A DNA stretch of 64,000 nucleotides from Mesobacillus boroniphilus. Its GTDB lineage: Bacteria; Bacillota; Bacilli; Bacillales; Cytobacillaceae. Both the position numbers and the translations under genes were made by a program. Each line of letters starts with the position of its first letter. Position 1 is the first letter of the stretch. The notes beneath the pieces are model-generated. The model worked only from the letters and a program-made list of their open reading frames with translations, ran no database searches and was not told the origin of the DNA. The stretch spans positions 2,495,928 to 2,559,927 of the forward strand of contig NZ_QTKX01000001.1 of the NCBI RefSeq assembly GCF_018424685.1, written 5' to 3'. Of the stretch, positions 25,199 to 33,829 are shown in pieces.

Positions 25199-26203
25199 CT
25201 AATTACTTCTGTTTCTTAAAGCTTCCCTATCAACATTTTGTGGAGGCTGTTCCATCCATCTGTTATCAATCATTATTTTAATCCCGTCATTTGCATATTG
25301 AAGGATTTCAGTCACAAGCCTTGTGTAATGCCCACCTAGATCTTTTCTTAGGCTCGCTCCAATTGCAGTTCCATAGCCACCAACACTGATCGCATCCAGA
25401 CTGTTGGTTTGAAACATCATTAGCTTATCTGAAAAAGGCGGTACAATTGATTGAGATATCGCTGAATCCCAGGTACTTGGTAGCGGAACTCCATCCTGTA
25501 TTAATATTTCTCTAAAAACAGTTTCATGCTTAGCGGCTATTTCAGAACCTCTCTCCATAAATTTCCGTACCTCTGGTGATTGGGCTGTTTGAGAAAAACC
25601 TGCTAAAAATGTCCTGCCAATGGAATTTGTCTCTGTATTTTTAGATATATGAGCCAGTTCTACAGCGGTTAGTGGGCGATGTCTTCCCATTAAACTGGAT
25701 AAAAAGGATTCATCCTGTAAATATTCTGCTTTCTCCATTGGAGGTATGATTGGCGAACGTACAAACGTGCCTTTTTTTAAAAGTAAATCACAAGAATCAT
25801 TATAAAGTTTCATAAATATCTTAGAAGTCTTCGAAAATAATTCTCTGACATCGTTCCTTGCCAATACTTCGAGAAATGCTGCTGATGCCACAGTTCCTGC
25901 CGAAGCCATGTGTTTAATATACCGAAGAGCAAAAAGGTCTGAATACACCCGGCCTGCTTTTAAATTCACGTCTTCCTGAGTAAACCCGATAGGCAGTGCA
26001 TGATGATCTTTTTCAAAAATGGATTTGACTTGATCCACTACAAATTTGCAATTTGATAACGCATCATTTATGATATCCGTCATTTCGGTATCTTCATTTA
26101 CCTTTGCAAAATGCTGTACGATGCAGTGAGCCATTGAATTTTGCATATACGCTCCCCACATTGCGGCTACTTCTGATGAAGTCAATTGAGGGTTATGTTC
26201 CAT
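25199..26203 (-). CDS. DUF3231 family protein
   Basis: The 334-residue protein matches the DUF3231 family of Bacillus, which has two similar ferritin-like four-helix halves. Seen: the first half begins LTSSEVAAMWGAYMQNSM, the second begins TAVELAHISKNTETNSIGRTFLAGFSQTAQ, and both carry a later segment of the type IPPFS/PIGF with Asp and His. The role is unknown; the family is often linked to sporulation or stress. Monocistronic. Confidence 0.8.
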   Translation of the reverse strand: MEHNPQLTSSEVAAMWGAYMQNSMAHCIVQHFAKVNEDTEMTDIINDALSNCKFVVDQVKSIFEKDHHALPIGFTQEDVNLKAGRVYSDLFALRYIKHMASAGTVASAAFLEVLARNDVRELFSKTSKIFMKLYNDSCDLLLKKGTFVRSPIIPPMEKAEYLQDESFLSSLMGRHRPLTAVELAHISKNTETNSIGRTFLAGFSQTAQSPEVRKFMERGSEIAAKHETVFREILIQDGVPLPSTWDSAISQSIVPPFSDKLMMFQTNSLDAISVGGYGTAIGASLRKDLGGHYTRLVTEILQYANDGIKIMIDNRWMEQPPQNVDREALRNRSN

Positions 26204-26326
26204 TTCAACTCATAACTCCTTCTTTTTTCCTTATTTTTCGCCAAAAAAGAGATAATATTCGTTGATAAAACCTAAGTATTATTGTCAAAGAAATAATCGA
26301 TCAACATTCAGAAATTGACTGTAAAG

Positions 26327-26354
26327 AAAAAAACAGAGCACATAAAGTGCCCTG
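26327..26354 (-). terminator. Terminator of ytmAB
   Basis: CAGGGCAC and GTGCTCTG form a stem (one G-T pair) followed on the minus strand by seven T. Confidence 0.75.
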
Positions 26355-26355
26355 C

Positions 26356-26598
26356 TTAGTTGGTTGAGTTCAAGGATATTAATTGATACGTAAGTGTTGT
26401 TGTGTTTTCTGTCCATTCTACTTTTTTGATGACACCTGTTCCGGTAAGGTCACCTTCGATTGTCTTTTTGACTTCTAGTGGAATGTCAACTGGATAAAGC
26501 CTGTAGCCTTCCTTGGTCAAAGAGAAGTAATTGTCTTCGAGCCGCTTTTCCCGGCCCTTTGTGACGATCATTGTATTCAACTCTAATGGCATTCCCAT
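26356..26598 (-). CDS. ytmB: YtmB (DUF2584) protein
   Basis: The 80-residue protein (MGMPLELNTMIVTKGRE ... GYRLYPVDIPLEVKKT) matches YtmB of B. subtilis, beside ytmA there too. The ATG at 26598 is chosen for AGAGGAGCG upstream; the longer frame starts at 26634. Function unknown. Confidence 0.82.
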   Translation of the reverse strand: MGMPLELNTMIVTKGREKRLEDNYFSLTKEGYRLYPVDIPLEVKKTIEGDLTGTGVIKKVEWTENTTTLTYQLISLNSTN

Positions 26599-26643
26599 TG
26601 TACTCGCTCCTCTAATGTTCATCATTAACTTCACTTTATTTTA

Positions 26644-27432
26644 TCATTGTTGTTCGGGTGATTTCATCCAATTCGTTAAATCGGCGACAACTTTCCGATT
26701 CATTACTGGCGGAAAGTAGTGTGTGTAGTCATCAAAATACCAGCTTTCTACAGGCATGTCCATCTCTTTTAGACGTTTCTCGATTCGGTATGAGTGTTCC
26801 GCCGACACATTGCGGTCGTTGCGGCCGTGGATCAGCAGCACTGGCGCTTTCAGGTTTTCGATTTCGTATAATGGCGTCCTGAATTTATACCGGTCCGGCA
26901 CCTTTTTTGGTGATCCTCCGATTACCCTTTTCATCATCCTGCGCAGATCCTTTCTTTCTACATACGTTAAAAACATATCTGTTACCCCTCCCCAAGTAAC
27001 AACCGACGCCGTCTCCGGAAATTCAATGGCAGTCAGCAAAGCCATCAAACCTCCGCGTGAAAATCCAAAAACATGAATCCGATCGACCCATGGCAAAGTT
27101 TGCAGCAGCTTGAATCCAGCAAAGGCATCTACCCGGTCATCACCTCCAAAGTCCTCATCTCCTTCCCCTCCCTGGTTCCCCCGGTAAAAAGGAGCGAAAA
27201 CTGTGAAGCCTTCAGACGCAAATTGGGCAATCCGAGCAGGCCGCACCTTGCCTACATTTTTGATGCCACCCCGCAGATACAGGAATCCTTCTGTCCCGCT
27301 TCCATCAGCCGGCTTGGCCAGCAGTCCTTTTACACGAAGTCCGCCTGCATAATAGGTCACCATTTGCAGCTCGACGGACGGATTGGGGGAAGGAAATTTA
27401 TAAGCTGAGATTATTTGCCCATCGTTTTCCAA
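26644..27432 (-). CDS. ytmA: Alpha/beta hydrolase YtmA (prolyl oligopeptidase-like)
   Basis: The 262-residue hydrolase has a nucleophile motif GFSRGG (about residue 111), an Asp in HGRNDRNV and a His in DYTHYFPP, a complete triad for the S9-like esterase/peptidase group. A TTG start at 27432 is chosen because AGAGGAGTGA lies 8 bp upstream and the family begins near here. It shares its promoter region with divergent ytlA. Confidence 0.85.
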   Translation of the reverse strand: MENDGQIISAYKFPSPNPSVELQMVTYYAGGLRVKGLLAKPADGSGTEGFLYLRGGIKNVGKVRPARIAQFASEGFTVFAPFYRGNQGGEGDEDFGGDDRVDAFAGFKLLQTLPWVDRIHVFGFSRGGLMALLTAIEFPETASVVTWGGVTDMFLTYVERKDLRRMMKRVIGGSPKKVPDRYKFRTPLYEIENLKAPVLLIHGRNDRNVSAEHSYRIEKRLKEMDMPVESWYFDDYTHYFPPVMNRKVVADLTNWMKSPEQQ

Positions 27433-27548
27433 AGTAATCACTCCTCTTATATGAATTTCTTTAAATTTGGTTACTGGGCATTCACACATTTTTAGGTGAT
27501 TCATACGATACTGTAAGCCCAATTTAAGACAGATTTCTAGGAGGCATC

Positions 27549-28547
27549 ATGATGAAAAAATGGTTCAAAGCCGGTTTTGCTTTATTTTTGATTACTGTAC
27601 TTATTATACCTCTTGCTGCTTGCAGTCAAGACAAGGTACAGACTGTCAAAGTGGCCGAGGTAACGCGTTCGATCTTCTATGCTCCTCAATATGTTGCCCT
27701 TGAAAAGGGATTTTTTGAGGATGAAGGATTGGAAGTTGAATTAACAACTACTTGGGGCGGCGACAAGACCATGACAGCCGTGCTCTCGAACGCAGCTGAT
27801 ATTGGACTCGTTGGTTCTGAGACGTCAATCTACGTCTATGCCCAGGGATCAAATGACCCAGTCATTAACTTTGCCCAGCTGACGCAAACCGATGGCACCT
27901 TCCTTGTTTCCAGAGAAAAAATCGATGATTTTTCATGGGATCAAATAAAAGGAGCCACCTATCTCGGTCAGCGAACAGGCGGGATGCCGCAAATGGTCGG
28001 TGAATTTGTACTTAAGAAGCACGGCATCGATCCAAAGTCAGATTTGAATATGATCCAAAATATTGATTACGCGAATATTCCCAACGCCTTCGCTTCCGGT
28101 ACCGGAGATTTTGTCCAGCTATTCGAACCGCAAGCTAGCTTGTTTGAAAAAGAAGGCAAAGGCCATATCGTCGCTTCATTCGGAACAGAATCCGGTCATG
28201 TACCTTATACCACATTTATGTCAAAACAAAGCTATATGAAGGAAAACCCGGAAACAATTGAAAAATTCACTCGTGCCATCTTCAAAGCTCAACAATGGGT
28301 GGACTCACACAGTGCAAAAGAAACAGCTGAGGTCATCCAGCCATTTTTTAAAGATACAGATTTAGCGCTCATCGAGACAGTGGTTGATCGCTATAAGAGC
28401 CAGGGTTCCTATGCCACAGATCCAATTTTGGATGAGGAAGAGTGGAAGAACTTACAGGACATTATGGATGAAGCAGGTGAACTTCCTGAAGAAGTCAGCC
28501 ATGACACATTAGTCAATACAGAGGTGGCAAAAGAAATCATGAAATAA
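27549..28547 (+). CDS. ytlA: ABC transporter substrate-binding lipoprotein YtlA
   Basis: The 332-residue lipoprotein (lipobox LAAC) belongs to the NMT1/THI5-SsuA-like group (AEVTRSIFYAPQYVALEKGFF, then TTWGGDKTMTAVLSNAADIG). Members bind thiamine pyrimidines, aliphatic sulfonates or related small ligands; the ligand here is not certain. TAGGAGG lies before the ATG. It is first in the ytlA-C-D importer operon. Confidence 0.87.
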   Translation: MMKKWFKAGFALFLITVLIIPLAACSQDKVQTVKVAEVTRSIFYAPQYVALEKGFFEDEGLEVELTTTWGGDKTMTAVLSNAADIGLVGSETSIYVYAQGSNDPVINFAQLTQTDGTFLVSREKIDDFSWDQIKGATYLGQRTGGMPQMVGEFVLKKHGIDPKSDLNMIQNIDYANIPNAFASGTGDFVQLFEPQASLFEKEGKGHIVASFGTESGHVPYTTFMSKQSYMKENPETIEKFTRAIFKAQQWVDSHSAKETAEVIQPFFKDTDLALIETVVDRYKSQGSYATDPILDEEEWKNLQDIMDEAGELPEEVSHDTLVNTEVAKEIMK

Positions 28548-28565
28548 CAGGAGGTTAGCAGCCCA

Positions 28566-29342
28566 ATGGACTTTTTGACATTAAGAGGAATCCATCACAC
28601 TTATTTCACAAAAACTTCTGCTGTCACTGCGCTGAATGATATTTCACTCGATGTCCAGGAAGGGGAGTTCGTATCCTTCCTGGGTCCGAGCGGCTGCGGC
28701 AAAACAACGCTGCTTTCAATCATCGCAGGGCTGATTGAGCCTACCGATGGACAGGTAAAGCTGGAAGGGAAATCAGTCAAGGATGCTGCAAACCAAACAG
28801 GATATATGCTGCAGCAGGATTATTTATTTCCTTGGAAAACAATTGAGGAAAATATTTTTCTCGGCTTGAAGATTAACGGAACTTTGGGAGAATCCAAAAA
28901 AGATGAGGTTTTATCGCTGCTTAGGCAAATGGATTTGGAGAACGTAGAAAAACTTTATCCCAAACAGCTGTCCGGGGGTATGCGACAGCGTGTGGCACTG
29001 GTTCGGACACTGGCAACAGAGCCTAAGCTGCTCATGCTCGACGAACCTTTTTCCGCATTGGACTATCAAACGAAATTAAAGCTCGAGAACCTGGTTTCAA
29101 ACACCTTCAAGACTTTCGGAAAAACAGCGATTCTCGTTACACATGATATTGGAGAAGCAATAGCAATGAGTGATAGAATCTTCCTGTTTTCGCCAAGACC
29201 AGGACGCTTGCATAGAACTTTCACTATACCAGAGGAGCTACGAAACTTAAGTCCTTTCGAAGCTAGAAACCATCCTTTATACACCGAACTGTTCCAGAAC
29301 ATATGGAAGGAGTTGGAATCGATTGAACCAGAAGAAAACTGA
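28566..29342 (+). CDS. ytlC: ABC transporter ATPase YtlC
   Basis: The 258-residue ATPase has Walker [10 protein letters not shown] (about residue 39), Q-loop [10 protein letters not shown], signature [15 protein letters not shown] and Walker [13 protein letters not shown]. It is closest in layout to the SsuB/TauB nitrate-sulfonate group. It follows ytlA by 18 bp and overlaps ytlD by 20 bp. Confidence 0.92.
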   Translation: MDFLTLRGIHHTYFTKTSAVTALNDISLDVQEGEFVSFLGPSGCGKTTLLSIIAGLIEPTDGQVKLEGKSVKDAANQTGYMLQQDYLFPWKTIEENIFLGLKINGTLGESKKDEVLSLLRQMDLENVEKLYPKQLSGGMRQRVALVRTLATEPKLLMLDEPFSALDYQTKLKLENLVSNTFKTFGKTAILVTHDIGEAIAMSDRIFLFSPRPGRLHRTFTIPEELRNLSPFEARNHPLYTELFQNIWKELESIEPEEN

Positions 29343-30129
29343 ACTCCTTCATCAGCAGTATCTTAAAAAGCTAAGCCGCGAGCGAAAAATCGTCCGCATC
29401 TATCAATTGTTAATTTTCATAGCTTTTTTCGCCATCTGGGAAATCTCAAGCCAGCAAAAATGGATCGACCCGCTTCTATTCAGTTCACCGTCAAAAATCT
29501 GGAATATGCTAATTGAGAAGACATTGGATGGTTCGCTAGCAGTTAACCTTGGAGTGACATTGGCTGAAACCGTACTTGGATTTATCCTCGGTACACTCGC
29601 AGGTACAATACTCGCAGCAATATTATGGTGGTCTCCGCTGCTTTCCAGGATTTTGGATCCATACCTTGTAATATTGAATTCCATGCCTAAGGTTGCTCTT
29701 GGCCCTATTTTGATCGTTGCGCTTGGAACCAATATGACCTCCATCATTGCGATGGGTGCCATCATCTCCGTTATCATAACTACAATTGTTGTCTACACCG
29801 CTTTCAAAGAGGTCGACCCTAACTACCTGAAAGTGCTGCAGACATTCGGAGCTACAAGGACACAATGCTTCCGGGAGGCAATTTTGCCGGCGTCATTCCC
29901 GACCATCATTTCAACCTTGAAGGTGAATGTCGGCCTATCCTGGGTAGGAGTCATTGTCGGTGAATTCCTCGTTTCTGCCCGGGGTCTCGGATATATGATC
30001 ATCTATGGTTTCCAGGTTTTCAATTTCACACTTGTTTTTCTGTCGCTGCTCGTCATCGCCGTGTTCGCAACCGTGATGTACCAGCTCGTTGAACTGCTCG
30101 AAAAGAAACTGATCAAAAGCAATCAATAA
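29323..30129 (+). CDS. ytlD: ABC transporter permease YtlD
   Basis: The 268-residue permease of the SsuC type has about six membrane helices and the EAA loop [20 protein letters not shown]. It starts with TTG at 29323 inside the end of ytlC, with AAGGAG about 10 bp upstream, indicating coupled synthesis. A terminator follows. Confidence 0.9.
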   Translation: MNQKKTELLHQQYLKKLSRERKIVRIYQLLIFIAFFAIWEISSQQKWIDPLLFSSPSKIWNMLIEKTLDGSLAVNLGVTLAETVLGFILGTLAGTILAAILWWSPLLSRILDPYLVILNSMPKVALGPILIVALGTNMTSIIAMGAIISVIITTIVVYTAFKEVDPNYLKVLQTFGATRTQCFREAILPASFPTIISTLKVNVGLSWVGVIVGEFLVSARGLGYMIIYGFQVFNFTLVFLSLLVIAVFATVMYQLVELLEKKLIKSNQ

Positions 30130-30130
30130 T

Positions 30131-30160
30131 GAAGCCGTGATGATGCTCCGGCTTCTTTTC
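30131..30160 (+). terminator. Terminator of ytlACD
   Basis: GAAGCC and GGCTTC form a 6-bp stem with a 13-nt loop, followed by TTTTC. Confidence 0.6.
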
Positions 30161-30204
30161 TGTTCCAAAAAATTCAATTAAAAATGAACTTGGTCGAAAA
30201 AAAT

Positions 30205-30345
30205 AGATTTTCGCCAATAAAGTTGTAAACTCCGCCAATAAAACGAAATTTTCGCCAATAAAATTGTGAACTTCGCCAATAAAATGAGATTTTCGCCAAT
30301 AAAATTGTGAACTTCGCCAATAAAATGAGATTTTCGCCAATATAC
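30205..30345. repeat. Array of about 20-bp words with core CGCCAATAAAAT
   Basis: Seven units of about 20 bp carry CGCCAATA(AA). They alternate between TTTTCGCCAATAAAATTGTGA-like and CTTCGCCAATAAAATGAGA-like forms, so the higher-order period is about 41 bp, with two adjacent copies almost identical. The units are too short and too uniform for a CRISPR array. Confidence 0.8.
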
Positions 30346-30395
30346 CGGATTTCGGTTAACAGTTACTACTTTTAACTCCGCAAAATGTCAAAAAA

Positions 30396-30424
30396 GCGGC
30401 GGTACCCAAATGAAAGTCCGCCAC
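30396..30424 (-). terminator. Terminator of ytkD
   Basis: AGTGGCGG pairs with CCGCCGCT (one G-T) and is followed on the minus strand by six T. Confidence 0.7.
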
Positions 30425-30425
30425 T

Positions 30426-30893
30426 TTAATGCTTTTTGCTTAAAAATTCAAGGCTATGCTTGATCACATCGTCCTTCATGATAAAACTGTACTCGTCCCT
30501 CATTCTTTCCACGAGAATATCGCCACTTACAAGTACTGGGCCGCCTGTTTCCATGTAATCATCCTGTGGCATGATTTTTTCCACTTCACCGTAATAGATT
30601 CTTTTTACAAATGTATCCTCTTTATCACTAACCTGATACTCACCAATGCTAACAAGCCTGCTTAAAACTGCGCCAGTCTCTTCCATGACTTCTCGGCGAG
30701 CTGCACCCTCCAGAGTTTCACCTTTTTCCATTTTGCCGCCTGGAAACTCAAGACCTCTGACTCTATGTTTGGTCAAAAGCCATTTGCCTAGATATTTACA
30801 AATTACCAGCACATGGCGAGCACTTTTTTCAAAGGCGTTTTCCTGAAAGGATAAAATCACAACTCCGCCGTTCATATCTTTAAACTTCTCCAT
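30426..30893 (-). CDS. ytkD: Nudix nucleoside triphosphatase YtkD
   Basis: The 155-residue protein has a full Nudix box, from GGKMEKGETLEGAARREVM onward to EETGA (GX5EX7REUXEEXGU). B. subtilis YtkD hydrolyses 8-oxo-dGTP and other NTPs and protects against oxidative mutation. Position after ytlACD agrees. Monocistronic. Confidence 0.9.
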   Translation of the reverse strand: MEKFKDMNGGVVILSFQENAFEKSARHVLVICKYLGKWLLTKHRVRGLEFPGGKMEKGETLEGAARREVMEETGAVLSRLVSIGEYQVSDKEDTFVKRIYYGEVEKIMPQDDYMETGGPVLVSGDILVERMRDEYSFIMKDDVIKHSLEFLSKKH

Positions 30894-30979
30894 GTAAACT
30901 CTCCCCGAATCTAGATCATAACCTAATTATATAGAAAAACAAAAAATGAATAAACCGCAGACATCTGCCTGCGGCTGCT

Positions 30980-31300
30980 CTATTTTTCAGGAAGGATTCC
31001 CATGCTTTCAATATGGTTTCTGGCTTCTTCATCGCCGAGTTTATAAATCATTTCATATGTCTGGATCAGCTGTCTGTCGAGCGCATCATTGTCACGGTCA
31101 TAATGGTATTGGACATATGGAACGTGCGCCCTCATGAAATTCTGCCAGCCTGTGGAATAGCTCTGATCAAATATCTCCCTTAACGCAGTGATTTCCTCGT
31201 CATTTGCCTCAATTTTAAAATTCCATGGAGATGCGGTTGAAACGCTTGAAATCTCGCCCTCACTAATGTTGATGTAGTATGTTTTTTTGCCTTCTGGCAT
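30980..31300 (-). CDS. Conserved Bacillaceae protein of unknown function
   Basis: The 106-residue soluble protein (PEGKKTYYINISEGEISSVS ... ASPWNFKIEAN ... EARNHIESMGILPEK) looks like a short conserved Bacillus protein often loosely labelled hydrolase; no catalytic motif is visible. The ATG at 31300 has GAGGTGAG upstream. A hairpin (30955-30976) past the stop likely ends the transcript. Confidence 0.72.
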   Translation of the reverse strand: MPEGKKTYYINISEGEISSVSTASPWNFKIEANDEEITALREIFDQSYSTGWQNFMRAHVPYVQYHYDRDNDALDRQLIQTYEMIYKLGDEEARNHIESMGILPEK

Positions 31301-31553
31301 GTGCCTCACCTCATGGATATCGTTCCCTGCGTCTATATTTGTTTATACTGAATATCTTTAAAATAAATAATTTTTTCTGCCCTCCAAATTACTCTTCAAG
31401 TTGTGTGTATGTTAAAATTAGACCAAATATAGATAGAGAAAAATCAGCAAACCCAACAGGAAAATACTTCAATTCCAAGGCATATTTTTTCCGATGGAGG
31501 GTATTAAATAAGTATAAGGTTTATGGACGCTTAAGAAGGAGAGGTGAAATTTT

Positions 31554-31811
31554 ATGAAACTGATTGATGAGCTATACGAACTGTACCGCAATAAATTGAC
31601 CGGTGATGAAGAGGATATCGATATGCTCGCTTTTGCCTTCCTTGAAGAAATGAGTCGTGAAGACTTGTTGAAAATTATCCAGGACCTCGATAAGCAGGAG
31701 CTTTATGATTTGATGGGGCTTTACTTGATCGAGAGCTTGAAGGGAAAGTTTGCCCAGGATGATTTCGGCGCGCGCTCTGTCAATTCATATCCTTCCCGTA
31801 ATGTGCACTAA
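31554..31811 (+). CDS. DUF6154-type small cytosolic protein
   Basis: The 85-residue acidic helical protein (MKLIDELYELYRNKLTGDEE ... FAFLEEMSREDLL) resembles the DUF6154 family of Bacillus. AAGAAGGAGAGGTG lies upstream of the ATG. Function unknown. The 250 bp before it hold only AT-rich sequence, presumably its promoter. Confidence 0.7.
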   Translation: MKLIDELYELYRNKLTGDEEDIDMLAFAFLEEMSREDLLKIIQDLDKQELYDLMGLYLIESLKGKFAQDDFGARSVNSYPSRNVH

Positions 31812-31834
31812 TCCTTATAAATAACCATACATAC

Positions 31835-31858
31835 AAACCGGCTGAAGCCGGTTTTTCT
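31835..31858 (+). terminator. Terminator after the DUF6154 gene
   Basis: ACCGGC and GCCGGT flank a short loop and are followed by a T-rich tract. Confidence 0.75.
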
Positions 31859-31954
31859 TTTTGTCTCTATTTCGTTTTTTCAATGAAAAAAACCGGCCGA
31901 TTTCCAGCCAGTTTTCCTTGTAGAGAATTTGATAAGCATATATTTTCCGCTTCA

Positions 31955-32012
31955 AGAAATGTCCAGCAAAGCACTTGTCGGGGCTGACCAAGGCGCTTTC
32001 GCTTTTCTTATC
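31955..32012 (-). repeat. Fragment of the dispersed repeat (copy D)
   Basis: On the minus strand, ATAAGAAAAGCGAAAGCGCC, then TTGGTCAGCCCCGACAAG, matches the first 45 bp of copies B and C, then diverges. Its first bases contain the dps stop codon. Confidence 0.8.
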
Positions 32013-32448
32013 CAAGATAAGCCTTGAACATCCACATATGCTTGCGAAGGCTCATTTTTACTTCTGTCATCATATCCGCAGTAGCTGTATCTTCTGCCTT
32101 TTCTGCAAGTTCGATAGCATTTTGAAGCTCGTCCACGATTGTAGCAAAGTCATCATGCAATTGTTTGACCATGTCTTCTTCATTTTCTGAACCAGTTGCT
32201 TCTTCAACCGAAGATAATTCCAGATATTCTTTAAGCGTTGCCACTGGCTTTCCGTCTAACGCGAGAATCCTTTCCGCGAATTCATCAATGATTGTCGCTG
32301 CTTCGTTATAAAGCTCTTCAAATTTCGTATGCAGCGTGAAGAAGTGACGTCCTGTAACATACCAGTGATAATTATGAAGCTTTGTGTAAAGTACCGTCCA
32401 GTTTGCAACTTGCTTGTTAACTGCTTGAATTAAATCTGTTTGTGCCAT
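32008..32448 (-). CDS. dps: DNA-protecting ferritin-like protein Dps
   Basis: The 146-residue Dps-family protein stores iron and protects DNA from peroxide. The dinuclear ferroxidase site pattern is visible: HNYHWYVTGRHFFTLHTKFEE followed by DEFAERIL, split here as helix 1 and helix 2. The ATG at 32448 has GGGAGG 11 bp upstream, slightly long. The stop codon TAA coincides with the edge of repeat fragment D, so the last residues may have been set by its insertion. Confidence 0.93.
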   Translation of the reverse strand: MAQTDLIQAVNKQVANWTVLYTKLHNYHWYVTGRHFFTLHTKFEELYNEAATIIDEFAERILALDGKPVATLKEYLELSSVEEATGSENEEDMVKQLHDDFATIVDELQNAIELAEKAEDTATADMMTEVKMSLRKHMWMFKAYLG

Positions 32449-32582
32449 TGTTATTTCATCCTCCCTTTTAGTCATAGTTTATATTCCCCTTCCAGCTTTA
32501 TAAAAAACATGCTGCCAGCAACTTTTTACCTACCAAGGTAAGGAACATGCTAAAATAATTTTGAAGCAAAGGAGGCCGTTTT

Positions 32583-32735
32583 ATGTATACCGTTTTGATT
32601 ATCTCAGTCATTATCGTTATCATAGTTTTAATATTAAGTGTAGTTACCACTTCAAAAGCATATCAGTATAAACACACTGTCGACCCGATTGATGAAAATA
32701 GCACCCACGAAGATTCTAATGATGAAAACAAATAA
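32583..32735 (+). CDS. ytzI: YtzI-type small membrane protein
   Basis: The 50-residue protein is one membrane helix ([18 protein letters not shown]) followed by [14 protein letters not shown] and an acidic tail, matching YtzI of B. subtilis as I recall it. AAAGGAGG lies upstream of the ATG. A stem GGAGCTG/CAGCTCC with T run (32738-32760) ends it. Function unknown. Confidence 0.8.
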   Translation: MYTVLIISVIIVIIVLILSVVTTSKAYQYKHTVDPIDENSTHEDSNDENK

Positions 32736-32737
32736 AA

Positions 32738-32761
32738 GGAGCTGCCACCAGCTCCTTTTTA
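32738..32761 (+). terminator. Terminator of ytzI
   Basis: GGAGCTG and CAGCTCC form a 7-bp stem with a 4-nt loop, followed by TTTTT. Confidence 0.8.
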
Positions 32762-32785
32762 GGATTTAAAGAAGGGATGAACACC

Positions 32786-33040
32786 ATGCTAAAAAAAGCA
32801 TTCATCGGCATTATACGCTTTTATCAGATTGTCATTTCGCCATTAAAACCGCCTACATGCCGTTTCTACCCAACATGCTCCCATTACGGGCTTGAAGCGA
32901 TCAAAAGATTTGGTCCCTTCAAAGGAGGATGGCTGACGATTGTACGTATCCTGAAGTGCCAGCCCTTCCATCCAGGAGGCATGGACCCGGTACCGGAAGA
33001 GTGGCCATCAAAGAAAAACGCTAAAGCTCATAACCATTAA
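32786..33040 (+). CDS. yidD: Membrane protein insertion efficiency factor YidD
   Basis: The 84-residue protein has the YidD block [20 protein letters not shown] followed by SHYGLEAI and [13 protein letters not shown]. It assists YidC-dependent insertion at the inner face of the membrane. The ATG at 32786 fits the spacing to GAAGGG better than the ATG at 32777. Its end lies 2 bp from the convergent ytiB stop. Confidence 0.92.
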   Translation: MLKKAFIGIIRFYQIVISPLKPPTCRFYPTCSHYGLEAIKRFGPFKGGWLTIVRILKCQPFHPGGMDPVPEEWPSKKNAKAHNH

Positions 33041-33042
33041 CA

Positions 33043-33606
33043 TTACTTATTGTAGCCATCGATCACTTGATCAAGCCTTCCCGTTGAAGGATCGATCACT
33101 AGTCCATGGACCGGAACATCCTTAGGCATCAAGGGATGGTTTTTAACGATTTCAACACTGTGAGCAACGCTGTCCTTGACGTTATCGAAACCGTGAAGCC
33201 ATTCCTCTACGTCTATTCCTGAATAATTCAGTGTTCCCAGCATATCATCTGTAACACCGCGCTTTTTCATTCCTTCGATCATGATGTCGGGCTTCATCCC
33301 GCTCATGCCGCAGTCATAATGGCCAATGATCGCCACTTCCTCTGCCTGTAGCTGGTAAACAGCGACAAGCAGACTTCTCATGATACTTCCGAAAGGGTGC
33401 ATGATCAGGGCACCTGCATTCTTTACAATTTTCACATCACCATTGCGAATATTCAAAGCCCTTGGTAAAAGTTCAACAAGCCTTGTATCCATGCAGGTTA
33501 AAATAACCATCTTTTTATTCGGAAACTTCGTTGTGGTGAATTCTTCATATTTCTTTTCAGCTACGAACTTTTCATTAAAATCAAGAATTTCATCAAGCAT
33601 CCTCAT
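33043..33606 (-). CDS. ytiB: Beta-carbonic anhydrase YtiB
   Basis: The 187-residue enzyme interconverts CO2 and bicarbonate. Zinc ligands are visible: Cys in CMDTRL (about residue 38, with Asp-Arg dyad) and His-Cys in GHYDCGM (about residues 97-100). GAAGGGAAAT precedes the ATG. Confidence 0.92.
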   Translation of the reverse strand: MRMLDEILDFNEKFVAEKKYEEFTTTKFPNKKMVILTCMDTRLVELLPRALNIRNGDVKIVKNAGALIMHPFGSIMRSLLVAVYQLQAEEVAIIGHYDCGMSGMKPDIMIEGMKKRGVTDDMLGTLNYSGIDVEEWLHGFDNVKDSVAHSVEIVKNHPLMPKDVPVHGLVIDPSTGRLDQVIDGYNK

Positions 33607-33717
33607 ATTTCCCTTCTCCTTTTAAACAGTTTCTTTCTACTAGAATACCTCAAACTGAATCTGAACCAAAATGTTTTACTTGATTTTGTCGTCATCCTTT
33701 TGTATGATACAGAAGGT

Positions 33718-33738
33718 AAATCGTAACCATTACGAATT
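33718..33738. promoter_or_regulatory. Zur box upstream of the znuA-like gene
   Basis: TCGTAACCATTACGA is a 6-3-6 inverted repeat within the B. subtilis Zur pattern TCGTAATNATTACGA, with AAA and ATT flanks. A degenerate second site, TCGTAATGAGTCCGC, lies at 33795-33809 near the start codon. This predicts zinc repression. Confidence 0.8.
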
Positions 33739-33829
33739 AATATTTTTTCCTTATGACTAGAAAACTAATAACAAATAAAATTCATTTTCTAAATCGTAAT
33801 GAGTCCGCTTTGACTAACAGGAGGCACAT

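Noticed and set aside
30205..30345. CRISPR array
   Set aside because: Units are about 20 bp with no unique 30-40 bp spacers, and no cas genes are present.
31279..31557. 92-residue plus-strand frame before the DUF6154 gene
   Set aside because: AT-rich, with no ribosome site or recognisable domain; overlaps the start of the minus-strand gene.
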